From Anabaena minutissima FACHB-250 (lineage in GTDB: Bacteria > Cyanobacteriota > Cyanobacteriia > Cyanobacteriales > Nostocaceae), in assembly GCF_014697125.1 (NCBI RefSeq), contig NZ_JACJRG010000004.1:1-64000 (forward strand): a stretch of DNA of 64,000 bases. The letters are read 5' to 3'. The notes beneath the pieces are model-generated. The model searched no databases, had not been told where the DNA came from, and was given only the letters and a program-made list of their open reading frames with translations. Both the position numbers and the translations under genes were made by a program. Below are positions 10,213 through 19,275 of this stretch, in pieces. The first letter of the stretch is position 1; every line of letters begins with the position of its first letter.

Positions 10213-10374
10213 TGCCAAACTTTATCTATAGAAAAACTGGTGTGACTAAATTAATATATGTTTAAATAAATTTGCATTTTGCAACAACAGATTTAGGCTA
10301 GAAATCTATTTATCTTCATAATTTTAACTAGATAGATTTATTTAGAAATTCTTTGAGTTTAACAAAGTTATTAA

Positions 10375-10806
10375 TTAATATTGATAATTTTTACTTATAG
10401 ATAAACAATATCGATTTTCTGTTATTCGTTCATAACTTAATTTATCAGCTATAATCGACATTATTTTTAACCCCCGTCCACGCTCTTGATTATTCTCTTC
10501 AAATTCAAATACTTCTTGTAACTTTTCTTCTAGATCGAAAGGTCTACCTTGAGAAAATATACATATTTCTATAGATTGAACAGAACGGCGAACTTCTATA
10601 TTAATAGGGGTTTCTTCGGTTAAATTTTTATGGGCGTGTTCAACAATATTAGTAAAGCCTTCTATTAGTAAGGTTTGACATTGCCACCAAATTTCTTGTT
10701 TGATTATGGGTGGTTGATTAATTTGTTCAAACCAAGATAAAACATCAGACAAAGCGGTAATATCTGTATTGATTGTCAGAGAGATTTTATTATCCACTTG
10801 ATTCAA
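10375..10806 (-). CDS. RsbW-like anti-sigma factor serine kinase
   Basis: 143 residues forming a single GHKL/HATPase_c_2 domain. The N-box EGFTNIVEHAHK and a glycine-rich ERGRGLKIMSIIAD lid are visible. Family members bind either a sigma factor or a STAS antagonist and phosphorylate the antagonist. The STAS partner (12139-12468) and the counteracting PP2C phosphatase (10946-12136) are both within 2 kb, giving a complete partner switch. It lies 162 bases upstream of the hybrid kinase on the same strand. The downstream target, a sigma factor or another effector, is not in the window. Confidence 0.82.
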   Translation of the reverse strand: MNQVDNKISLTINTDITALSDVLSWFEQINQPPIIKQEIWWQCQTLLIEGFTNIVEHAHKNLTEETPINIEVRRSVQSIEICIFSQGRPFDLEEKLQEVFEFEENNQERGRGLKIMSIIADKLSYERITENRYCLSISKNYQY

Positions 10807-10945
10807 TAGTCAAAGATTGATTTTTATCATAATTGAAAATAATTTATTTAATTTACGTATTTTTACTATACATTCATTACTAAATTATATGTAATTTGAA
10901 ATTAAGAAATTATTTAGTTCTCATTGTATTTTCCTTTTCGGATTT

Positions 10946-12136
10946 ATGGTAAAAATTTTAGTTATTGATGATGACCCGATTGTCAGAGCAGCATTAAATA
11001 GAACACTCCAGAAACAAGGTTATGAGACTACTGTTGCTAGTAATGGACAGGAAGGAATTACACAAGCTCGATTGCTACGTCCGGCTTTAATTATCTGTGA
11101 TTGGATGATGTCACATTTAGATGGATTAGAAGTATGCCGTCAAATTAAGACAGATCCAGAGTTAGCCACTACTTTTTTTATTCTGCTGACAGCTAAAGGC
11201 GCAGCTCCAGGTGAAGAGGAAGATAGAGTTAGAGGGCTAGATGCGGGAGCAGATGAGTTTGTTTCTAAGCCAATAGAGATGAGTGAGTTAAAGGCACGGG
11301 TAAGAGCAGGACTGAGGTTATATCAGTTAAATCAAGATTTACAAAACCAAAAGCAAGCTTTAGAAAAACTCAACCAGAATTTGCAAATCCAAAAGCAAAT
11401 TTTAGAAGCAGAATTGGCTGAAGCAGCTGATTATGTGCGATCGCTCTTACCTGAGCCGCTTACAGGAGCGGTAACAACAGAAGCACTATTTATTCCCTCA
11501 GCACAGTTAGGTGGTGATTGCTTTGACTACTACTGGCTTGATGACGAGCATTTAGCAATTTATTTGTTAGATGTATCAGGACATGGGGTGGGTTCTGCCT
11601 TGCTGTCTGTATCTGTATTGAATATTTTGCGATCGCAATCCCTAACCAACACTAACTTTTACCAACCTAGCGAAGTCCTCAAAGCACTTAATCATGCCTT
11701 TCAAATGAAATACCACGGTGATAAATACTTCACAATCTGGTATGGAGTTTATCACCGCTTCAAACGTCAACTTGTTTACGCCAATGCCGGACATCCTCCA
11801 GCTTTACTTCTATCTGGTACATCTACAACAAGCTTGGAAGTTAGACAACTTAGCTCTTTAGATTTGCCCATAGGCTTTTTGCCTGATGTTCACTTTGAGG
11901 ATGCTGTATTTGATATGGAAAAAGACAGCACTCTATACATCTTTAGTGATGGAGCTTACGAAATCAATCAGCCAGATGGGAAGATTTGGGGAGTTGATGC
12001 TTTCACTGATTTACTAATCAAATATAGCAATGTCAACAACTGTTATTTAAAACAAATTTTAGAACAGATTATGGCATTAAATCACCAAGAGAATCTGGAA
12101 GATGATTTTTCTTTGGTAAAAATATCTTTTAATTAA
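10946..12136 (+). CDS. Response regulator with PP2C-type phosphatase output (RsbU-like)
   Basis: 396 residues. A receiver domain (about 2-120) has DDD at the acid pocket, phospho-acceptor Asp in CDWMMSHLDG and Lys in VSKPIEM. A coiled-coil linker of about 40 residues (QNQKQALEKLNQNLQIQKQ) leads to a PPM/SpoIIE phosphatase domain (about 170-395) with metal-binding GGDCFDYYW, LLDVSGHGVGSALL, GHPPALLL and FSDGAYE. It should dephosphorylate the neighbouring STAS protein when its receiver is phosphorylated. It is divergent from the anti-sigma gene and convergent, with two bases between stops, with the STAS gene. HmpU of Nostoc punctiforme belongs to this kind of system; direct orthology is not established here. 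Confidence 0.88.
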   Translation: MVKILVIDDDPIVRAALNRTLQKQGYETTVASNGQEGITQARLLRPALIICDWMMSHLDGLEVCRQIKTDPELATTFFILLTAKGAAPGEEEDRVRGLDAGADEFVSKPIEMSELKARVRAGLRLYQLNQDLQNQKQALEKLNQNLQIQKQILEAELAEAADYVRSLLPEPLTGAVTTEALFIPSAQLGGDCFDYYWLDDEHLAIYLLDVSGHGVGSALLSVSVLNILRSQSLTNTNFYQPSEVLKALNHAFQMKYHGDKYFTIWYGVYHRFKRQLVYANAGHPPALLLSGTSTTSLEVRQLSSLDLPIGFLPDVHFEDAVFDMEKDSTLYIFSDGAYEINQPDGKIWGVDAFTDLLIKYSNVNNCYLKQILEQIMALNHQENLEDDFSLVKISFN

Positions 12137-12138
12137 GT

Positions 12139-12468
12139 TTATTGCTTTGCAGTAAAAAATTGGCGATTGAAGTCATCTTGATCTACAAAGGTTTGAAAAA
12201 TTCTATCCATTTTAGTAAGCTCAAATAACATCCTAACTTGGTCATTAACAGAGCAGACAAAAAGTTTAGCATTAGCATTACGTACTACCTGCATTGCCGA
12301 TACTAAAGAACCCAAACCTGAACTGTTAATGAAGTTAACTTCTTTCATGTCAATTAATAAAATATCAGTCCCATCAGCTAAAATGTCGGTAATTTGACGA
12401 CGTAATTCATTACCTTTGATTCCGTCTAGGATTCCACACAATTCGATTGTTTTAATGTTTGAACTCAT
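12139..12468 (-). CDS. STAS-domain anti-sigma factor antagonist (RsbV/SpoIIAA-like)
   Basis: 109 residues, one STAS domain. The conserved phosphorylation loop reads DMKEVNFINSSGLGSLVSAM, with tandem Ser residues in the position phosphorylated by RsbW-type kinases. The C-terminal part (FELTKMDRIFQTFVDQDDF) matches the usual last helix. Together with the RsbW-like kinase and the REC-PP2C phosphatase it completes a partner switch. It lies 134 bases downstream of the cellulose-synthase-like gene on the same strand, so it could be cotranscribed with the polysaccharide genes. Confidence 0.88.
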   Translation of the reverse strand: MSSNIKTIELCGILDGIKGNELRRQITDILADGTDILLIDMKEVNFINSSGLGSLVSAMQVVRNANAKLFVCSVNDQVRMLFELTKMDRIFQTFVDQDDFNRQFFTAKQ

Positions 12469-12602
12469 AAGTTATTTCCCTTGTTAATTTAGCAAAATTT
12501 ATACCTTATATTTTGGCATTCATAGAATGAAATGGCAAGTTGTACTAATTCGTAATTAATATATTTTGTAAAAAAAACTCATACAGGTTGTTGATAATAC
12601 TT

Positions 12603-14591
12603 TTATTCCTCCTTTACAGGCTGCCAAAAAGATGCACGAATAATAGCCCACAGAAGTAGCAAATTATAAATAGCCCACGCACTATTAAGTAAGTGAACCA
12701 AAGGATTGTTAAGATGACCAGTTGCAAAGCGATAAATACTCCAAAGTATTCCTAACATGGTCAAACTAAATATAACTAATTGTGGCCAAACTAGCCGGAG
12801 GTAAATACCTGATTGCCTTTGCTTTGGGGTAACTTGAAAATTAATTTTTTGTCCGGTAAACACACTCCATACAGCTTGAATTAACAAAGGAAATAAGGCG
12901 ATCGCATATTGTTCAGAACGCCAAACCTCACTAGCCGAGATACCCCAGGTTGCGGCTAAAAAGGTCAAGCGATTGATAATAAACGCTGGCAAGAAGTGTA
13001 GAGCGAAATCAGAGCCATAACTTTTAACTGGAACAATTTCTGTAAAGAAATAAATAATTGGACAAGAAATAAATATCAGAGTTGCGAAACCAGAAAAATA
13101 ACTATACATCGTCTTAAAATATTGCAGACGTTGCCAAAATGTTAGCCCTGGTTTTGTGAGTGGATTTTCTCTCAGTAGCACTTGGATAGTTCCTTGCGCC
13201 CAACGTAATCGCTGTTTCAAAGTAGAACTGAGGTCATCTGGTGCTAAACCTTCTGCCAAAAGTTCATTGTGATAAACAGATTTCCAACCAGCACCATGTA
13301 GACGCATGGCTGTATTCATATCTTCTGTAATACTGTTGCTAGATACACCACCAACTAACTGAAATTCATCTAAGCGTTTTTCGTCTTTGGCAAAATCATC
13401 AGCAAAATATTGTAGTCCCACATTAATTAATGCTTCCCGGCGAAGAATGGCATTTGTACCTGTGTAAAAAGCTGCATTCATTCCGTCTTTGCCTTGTTGG
13501 AGTGGCCCATAAAATAAACTTGCTCGATGTCCAAAGGGATCACCCGCAGGAATGTTATAAAAATCTTGGGGTGTCTGGACAAAAGCAATGCGATTTTGCT
13601 CATATTTACCTGTGAAAAGATTGTAAGTATAAAAATATGGCAAAACTCGTTTGAGAAATTGTGGTTTGGGTATATGGTCTGCATCTAAAGTTAAAATAAA
13701 TTCTCCAGAAGTTTCTCCAGAGAAAATCGCATAATTGAGATTGCCTGCTTTAGCATGGTGAGCCACACCAGCAGTTTTCGGACGAGCAATGTAGCGAAAT
13801 CGAGCTAGTTCAACTAATTCTAATTCTTTTTGATTAATAGCTACTTCTAAAGCTTGCCTTTCAGTTTTGAGGCGTTCAGCAATACTTTGATGAGTAGGAG
13901 GTAGCCAAAGGATTAACTGTCGCAGACTTTGCACAATCGAGCCGACGGTATTTTCTTCTGGACTGTAAACTTCTGATGACGATTCTTGCAACCACTGTTC
14001 AGCAGCTTGAGCATTAGATGTGAGATTTTCTAATTTTTGCAAACGTTCCATCAAACAAGAGCGTTCCGCATCTATTCTATTCGCTTCTTGCTGTAGTCGT
14101 GGCGATCGCAAATCTGCAATACACAACTCTTCTGTCATGGTTCGCATAGCAGCAGAGTTACCATCGTCTAGCACATAAACACGCAATTTGCTTGCAGGAT
14201 AATCTATTGCTAAAGCAGCCTGAGCAGTTTGTTCTACAATTTCTGGTGGCTCATTGTAACAGGTGATAAACACATCTACATTTGGCCAGTCGGTTTTAGG
14301 CAAGGGCGGAGTCATCTGATCAAGTGACTTAATCTGCCGAACTAAAGGCCGCCACAACCCGATGACAAACATCACACCGCCAAAGTAGCTATAGATTTCT
14401 GCTAACAGCAACGGAATCGAGAGCCACAGCGCATCAAAATTGATCGAATGCGTGATCCGCCATTGTAAATACCAAAGACCAAAAATTAAATTAATTTCTG
14501 CTAGGTAGCGAAATAATAGCGTTCTTTTTTTTAATATTGAGCGGCTGTTGCCAGAAAAGTTTGGGGAATTATTAATAGATATAGAAGTCAT
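12603..14591 (-). CDS. Cellulose-synthase-like family 2 glycosyltransferase
   Basis: 662 residues, processive membrane GT-A enzyme. Two N-terminal TM helices (about 27-45 and 52-80) precede the catalytic domain with DVFITCYNEPP, LDDGNS (142-146), TLDADH (301-306), a TED acid and QRLRWAQG (the QxxRW motif). Four to five C-terminal TM helices follow. There is no PilZ domain, so no direct c-di-GMP site is visible. Unusual: about 110 residues (roughly 156-265), highly charged and helical, are inserted between the DDG motif and HAKAGNLNYA, where most relatives have about 20. The enzyme likely makes a beta-linked exopolysaccharide together with the upstream DUF3131 and outer-membrane proteins. The sugar is not predictable. 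Confidence 0.87.
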   Translation of the reverse strand: MTSISINNSPNFSGNSRSILKKRTLLFRYLAEINLIFGLWYLQWRITHSINFDALWLSIPLLLAEIYSYFGGVMFVIGLWRPLVRQIKSLDQMTPPLPKTDWPNVDVFITCYNEPPEIVEQTAQAALAIDYPASKLRVYVLDDGNSAAMRTMTEELCIADLRSPRLQQEANRIDAERSCLMERLQKLENLTSNAQAAEQWLQESSSEVYSPEENTVGSIVQSLRQLILWLPPTHQSIAERLKTERQALEVAINQKELELVELARFRYIARPKTAGVAHHAKAGNLNYAIFSGETSGEFILTLDADHIPKPQFLKRVLPYFYTYNLFTGKYEQNRIAFVQTPQDFYNIPAGDPFGHRASLFYGPLQQGKDGMNAAFYTGTNAILRREALINVGLQYFADDFAKDEKRLDEFQLVGGVSSNSITEDMNTAMRLHGAGWKSVYHNELLAEGLAPDDLSSTLKQRLRWAQGTIQVLLRENPLTKPGLTFWQRLQYFKTMYSYFSGFATLIFISCPIIYFFTEIVPVKSYGSDFALHFLPAFIINRLTFLAATWGISASEVWRSEQYAIALFPLLIQAVWSVFTGQKINFQVTPKQRQSGIYLRLVWPQLVIFSLTMLGILWSIYRFATGHLNNPLVHLLNSAWAIYNLLLLWAIIRASFWQPVKEE

Positions 14592-14829
14592 TGTGTAATT
14601 AATAAAATTTCAAGCACTATCCTGATATCACCAAGTTATCCAATGATAATTACGCTATCATCTGCGTCGATTCAAAATTCAGTATTCCCTAGTTCAATTC
14701 ATAACTAACGACCTAGTTGAAAACTTGTTGCGTTGTATTCAAGGCTTAAACCACCTTTTTTAAGTAGAGTGCGTGACGCTGGCGCGATCACACACCCTAG
14801 AAAACGAGATTTGGTCGAATTCACTTAGT

Positions 14830-17604
14830 CTATTTTGAAACCCTCCTATTTTCGCTACCAGAAGCCCAGTAACTTCCATTACTATCAGAAATTAAATGAG
14901 ATGTTGACTTAGCTATCCTTGGTAAACCGCGACCAGAATTCCCTTGCGCCACAGTCTGCCACCAAGGAGATTTCATCGCAGTGGGACGAATTAGGGGTTG
15001 GCGATTCATGACTGTATACAGCAATGATTGCAATATCATGCTGTTGGTGCTGCCTGTGAAACCAAGTGCTGTTTTGCCTGTGGTTTCGTAAAAGCCTTCA
15101 TAAAAACCTGTCAGTGGGTTATATAGATCGGTTGTTGCTGTAAATAACTTCTGGCTGTATTGATTTTCTGGAAGTAGAGCATGATAAGCAAAGGCTACTG
15201 CTGTACTCACCATTCGCGCTTTAGGTAGAGTCTGTCCATCATCTCCTACAACTATCCAAGGCTCACCTTTTCCAGTGACTGCACTGTGTACGGTGTAAGG
15301 CTTGCGGTCTATGAGGGTAGTAGCTGAAGCTGTTAGTGTTCCGGTGCGACGGTAACGCTCGGCTTGTGCTTGGAAAACTGGCTCAAAGAGCGATCGCATT
15401 TTTGGATCTAAGCCAAATTCCAGCGCATACAGTAAGAAAGGATTGCTAACTGTATATTGGTTAACTTGGGAATTGGTATCAGTTCGCTGACGCTGGATGG
15501 GAACTTTCAACCCTTCTACTAACGCAGTCTTATATTCACCCCCAACAGCAGAACCTTCAACATCAAAGCCCCATAATTGAAAAGCACGCGCGGCATATTC
15601 TTCATAACCTAAGCGGGTTTCAGGGTTGACACGGGTAAGGATACGTCTTTCTTTATCTTTAGTGGTTGTAGCACTGGATAAAATACCATCCCGCACTACC
15701 CGCAAGTATGACCAATCTAAAACAATTTGATCAACTGCTGCTGCATATTCTGGATGATAGCTTTTTAAGTTGTGCAGTGCTGCCAGCATCCTACCTAAAT
15801 CTAACGCAGACCAGCCGTTACCTTGGGGAACTGGATTCCCGCCGTAATCTATTGCTTGGAGCGATCGCGTATCATAACCCCGATTTGGCAATTCTCCTGC
15901 AAATAAAGGCAGTTTACCTAAAGCAGCTAATAAATGACGGGTGCGCTGATCAAATTCTTTGGGTGTAATTATATCTAGCGATCGCGCTGCATGAAGTGCT
16001 GCTAGATAATCTCCTAATCCCCAAAGAGTTGCACCTTTAAAATCACTGCGATCGTTTATCAGCCCACTTTTAGAATGATAATTTGCTTGAAAATACCTCC
16101 ATGCTGCTGCTGCATAACGCCGCTCAACTACTGTTAGAGGTCGAGTTAGTTTTAGGTTAGACGATGGTTCACCAACTGGAGGAATAGGTGCGATCGCCAC
16201 TTCTACAACTTGAGAAGTATCCGCAGAGGTTTTCGTGGGAATGCTAGGATTTGCTGGAGTTGCAGGTGTCGCAGCCGGAGTATTATTACTAGGCGGTTTA
16301 GTTGGTGTACCGATAGATGCAGAAGCAATTAAAGGCCGATTCCCTCTAGCTTTGTAGTAGAGAATTTCTAAAATTAGCCCGTTGGTATTGCCAGTTAAAG
16401 CTTTATTTGGCTGCTTCGATTCCTCATAAATCCCAGCATAGTAACCATCATCATTAGGGCTGCGAAGTTCTTTAACTGCATCAAACAGTTTTTGCGCGTA
16501 AGCATGATCTGGAAAAAGATAACGCCAACCAAAAGCTGCCTTTGTACTCACGCTGCGAAATTGCGGGTAAGGTTTGTTTTCGTCTGTAATTGTTGCCCAG
16601 GCGTTACCATTAGCGTAAACAGTATTGTAGAGAAAATAGGGTGATTGGTCGATGTTATCTTCTGTCACCGCAGTTAACTGACCTGTTGCATCATACCGCC
16701 GCTTCTGCACATCCAAAACCCTAGCGGCAAAATCTGCTAATTCTCCTTGCAAGCCAAATTCGATGCCATCTAAAATATAAGACTCACTAACAACGTAATT
16801 ATTGGCGTTAGTGCTTTGAAAATCGCGGGTATCAACGGGAATTTGGACACCGTTAATCTCAACCATCTTATATGGTTCAAAAGCCAGGGCTTTGGGTGCA
16901 GAAAAACCCCAAAGTTGATAACCTCTAGCACCGTATTCCTCGTAGCCGAGTCGCCCTTCTTGTACCAGTAATGTTTTGTTATCTGGGAGAACAGTCGCGC
17001 CAAACAGTTGTTCATCTTTGAGCGATCGCCCGATTTGCCACTTGGCGACAATTCCCTTCAGCCAGTCATTATATTGCGGGTGACAAGTACGAATCACATC
17101 AAACGCCGCTAATATCCGACCTATATCCAAAGCAGACCAGCCAATCCCGCGTTCAATAGGATTGTTACCATAATCAACCATCTGTCCGGTAGCTACGTTG
17201 TAGACTTTATTCGGTAAAGCATCTTCAAATAACTTTAGGCTGCCGAAACTTGTCAAGAACTTGTTGAGACGCGCATCAAAGTCTGCTTGGTCAGTGAGAT
17301 TTAGCGATCGCGCCGCATTCAACGCCATGAGGTAGTTTCCCATATCCCAGAGCGTACCAGAAGGATAACCCCCAGTAGAATTGGTAAATCCCGTTGCTGG
17401 CTGATAATTTTTGACAAAATACTGCCAAGCCGCACGAGCATAAGTTTGTTCTTCTGGGGTGAGAGGGGCAGTAATATTGTTACAACTACTAGAATTTTGA
17501 GATAAGACTGGTGTTGGGATATAAAACAATAATTGCAGAAATGTCGCAACGAGGAACAATGCAATCCATCTCAACAGCTTTTGTTGATGGTGTTTGTATA
17601 GCAT
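14830..17604 (-). CDS. Exported protein with two DUF3131 domains
   Basis: 924 residues from ATG 17604, which directly begins a signal peptide (KLLRWIALFLVATFLQLLF); a TTG 14 codons upstream is in frame but less likely. The protein holds two copies of the DUF3131 fold (about 40-430 and 505-900), each starting with ARAAWQYF-like and GTLWDMGNYLMAL-like motifs and repeating GWSALDIGR, GYEEYGARGYQLWGF and TGNTNGLILEIL-type segments, joined by a Pro/Thr linker. Such (alpha/alpha)-barrel-like proteins resemble glucoamylase-type domains and are often found beside polysaccharide genes; catalytic activity is not shown. The single-copy relative lies just upstream. Envelope polysaccharide processing is inferred. 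Confidence 0.8.
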   Translation of the reverse strand: MLYKHHQQKLLRWIALFLVATFLQLLFYIPTPVLSQNSSSCNNITAPLTPEEQTYARAAWQYFVKNYQPATGFTNSTGGYPSGTLWDMGNYLMALNAARSLNLTDQADFDARLNKFLTSFGSLKLFEDALPNKVYNVATGQMVDYGNNPIERGIGWSALDIGRILAAFDVIRTCHPQYNDWLKGIVAKWQIGRSLKDEQLFGATVLPDNKTLLVQEGRLGYEEYGARGYQLWGFSAPKALAFEPYKMVEINGVQIPVDTRDFQSTNANNYVVSESYILDGIEFGLQGELADFAARVLDVQKRRYDATGQLTAVTEDNIDQSPYFLYNTVYANGNAWATITDENKPYPQFRSVSTKAAFGWRYLFPDHAYAQKLFDAVKELRSPNDDGYYAGIYEESKQPNKALTGNTNGLILEILYYKARGNRPLIASASIGTPTKPPSNNTPAATPATPANPSIPTKTSADTSQVVEVAIAPIPPVGEPSSNLKLTRPLTVVERRYAAAAWRYFQANYHSKSGLINDRSDFKGATLWGLGDYLAALHAARSLDIITPKEFDQRTRHLLAALGKLPLFAGELPNRGYDTRSLQAIDYGGNPVPQGNGWSALDLGRMLAALHNLKSYHPEYAAAVDQIVLDWSYLRVVRDGILSSATTTKDKERRILTRVNPETRLGYEEYAARAFQLWGFDVEGSAVGGEYKTALVEGLKVPIQRQRTDTNSQVNQYTVSNPFLLYALEFGLDPKMRSLFEPVFQAQAERYRRTGTLTASATTLIDRKPYTVHSAVTGKGEPWIVVGDDGQTLPKARMVSTAVAFAYHALLPENQYSQKLFTATTDLYNPLTGFYEGFYETTGKTALGFTGSTNSMILQSLLYTVMNRQPLIRPTAMKSPWWQTVAQGNSGRGLPRIAKSTSHLISDSNGSYWASGSENRRVSK

Positions 17605-17721
17605 ATATAAATAAAAAGTTAAGAGTGTTATAGCGCGATCGCACAAATAAGTCGAGTAACGGGAATGGCTGGTGGAACGCGCAGATCAGAGCGAAAGCAA
17701 GTAGTATCTGCCAGTTGATTG

Positions 17722-19179
17722 CTAATTATTAACTGTTGCCCAGACTATAAGCGGTTTGCCAACTTGCTTGTATAGCAAGCTTTCTAGAATCACACCATTA
17801 TTGTTAGCGGTGAGAGATTTATTTGGCTGACGCAGAGATTCATAAAAGCCGTTGTACCAGCCATCTTGAGATTTAAGGTTGGCTTGGACAAAATCAAATA
17901 ACTGGTGAGTGTAAGCGGTGTTGTAAAGTACGTGCCAACCGATCGCAGCTTTAGCACTCAGGAAGCGTAAATTATTATGCTGTTCTTGAGTATCTGTAAT
18001 CGTTGCCCAAGGTTTACCATTAACAAATAAGCTGTTGTAAACAAAGTAAGGCGGACGATCTAAGTTGTCTTCTGTCAAGGCAGTTAATTGTTTTGTTGCT
18101 TGATAACGTGCTTCTTGAGCAGCTAACATCCTATCTGCATAAGCTTTAGGCAATGCTTTAAAACCGGTTTCGATGCCGTCGAGAATATAAGGTTCACTGA
18201 GGACGTAGTTATTTGCACCTGAGTTACTAGCGTCGCGGCGATCATAAGGAACACCTTGGCTGTAAAGATTGACAAAAGCAGTATTAGACTTATGGTCTAA
18301 GGCTTGCTTGACATCTAATCCCCACAGTTTCAAACCATAGGCAGCATAGTTTTCATAGCCTAAGCGGCCTTCCTGGTTATACTGTTCTTTCCCTTTAACA
18401 ACAGCAGTACCGTACATTTGCCCGTTTTTGGTGAGACGCTTAACTTGCCAATGTTTCCAGACAGCTTGCACAGGCGATCGCATTTTGGGATACTTGGCTT
18501 CGACAATTTTCAGCCAGATTGCCATCCGTCCCAAATCAATGGCTGACCAACCAATTTCTTCTCGTTTCTCTAATTGTCCATAATTAACAGGTATAAGTGT
18601 TTTCGCGTTGTAGACTTTGTTGGGCAATTCACCTTTATATAGCGGCAGTGATGCTAAAGTCTGCAACATCTTGGTCATCTTCGCCTCAAATTCGGCGGCT
18701 GAGATGATATCTAGTTCCTTAGCACTTACCAAAGCGGCGATCGCTGCCGCTTGATCCCACATAGTCACAGAATTAAAGCCATCAACAGAATTGATTAAGC
18801 CAGTTTTATCATTCCAGTTGCGTTGAAAATACGACCAAGCTAGACGCGCAGTTGCCAGGTCTACTGCATCCAGTTTTCTGACTCCAGACGTAGTAAAAGG
18901 TGTGTTGCTGATTAGTTCACTGGGAGCAATTGCTGTTCCTGGCAAAACTACGGAGTTAGCATCAAGTTTTGCTACATTTTGAGCTTGTGTTTCCAGGTCT
19001 GCTTGAGGGATAACAGGGGTAACAGTTTTGGATGTTGTGATTACAGGTGTTTGTGTATTTTGAGCAAGACGACTAGACCAAAAATTTAAAAGAGCGATCG
19101 CAGTTATTGCAGTCACTAACCCTCCCACAGAAGCCAGTACGGACAAGCCTTTTGGTGGCGGTTGAAAATCAGAACTCAT
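17722..19179 (-). CDS. Membrane-anchored DUF3131 protein
   Basis: 485 residues. One N-terminal TM segment (about 14-34, VGGLVTAITAIALLNFWSS) without an obvious cleavage site suggests anchoring in the inner membrane with the DUF3131 domain (about 100-480) in the periplasm. The domain shares ATARLAWSYF, TMWDQAAAIAAL, GWSAIDLGRMAI, GYENYAAYGLKLWG and ANNNGVILESLLY motifs with both halves of the 924-residue neighbour, so the three domains are paralogous. It is 117 bases from that gene and 96 bases from the outer-membrane protein gene, same strand. Likely part of one polysaccharide operon. Confidence 0.82.
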   Translation of the reverse strand: MSSDFQPPPKGLSVLASVGGLVTAITAIALLNFWSSRLAQNTQTPVITTSKTVTPVIPQADLETQAQNVAKLDANSVVLPGTAIAPSELISNTPFTTSGVRKLDAVDLATARLAWSYFQRNWNDKTGLINSVDGFNSVTMWDQAAAIAALVSAKELDIISAAEFEAKMTKMLQTLASLPLYKGELPNKVYNAKTLIPVNYGQLEKREEIGWSAIDLGRMAIWLKIVEAKYPKMRSPVQAVWKHWQVKRLTKNGQMYGTAVVKGKEQYNQEGRLGYENYAAYGLKLWGLDVKQALDHKSNTAFVNLYSQGVPYDRRDASNSGANNYVLSEPYILDGIETGFKALPKAYADRMLAAQEARYQATKQLTALTEDNLDRPPYFVYNSLFVNGKPWATITDTQEQHNNLRFLSAKAAIGWHVLYNTAYTHQLFDFVQANLKSQDGWYNGFYESLRQPNKSLTANNNGVILESLLYKQVGKPLIVWATVNN

Positions 19180-19275
19180 GCTGTAAAAAGCCTTATTTTG
19201 AAGTCACTGTTGCTTTCAAAGCCTCAACAACTTCATTTTTCCCTGCTTTTTCATCAAACTAACAGACAGGGATAC

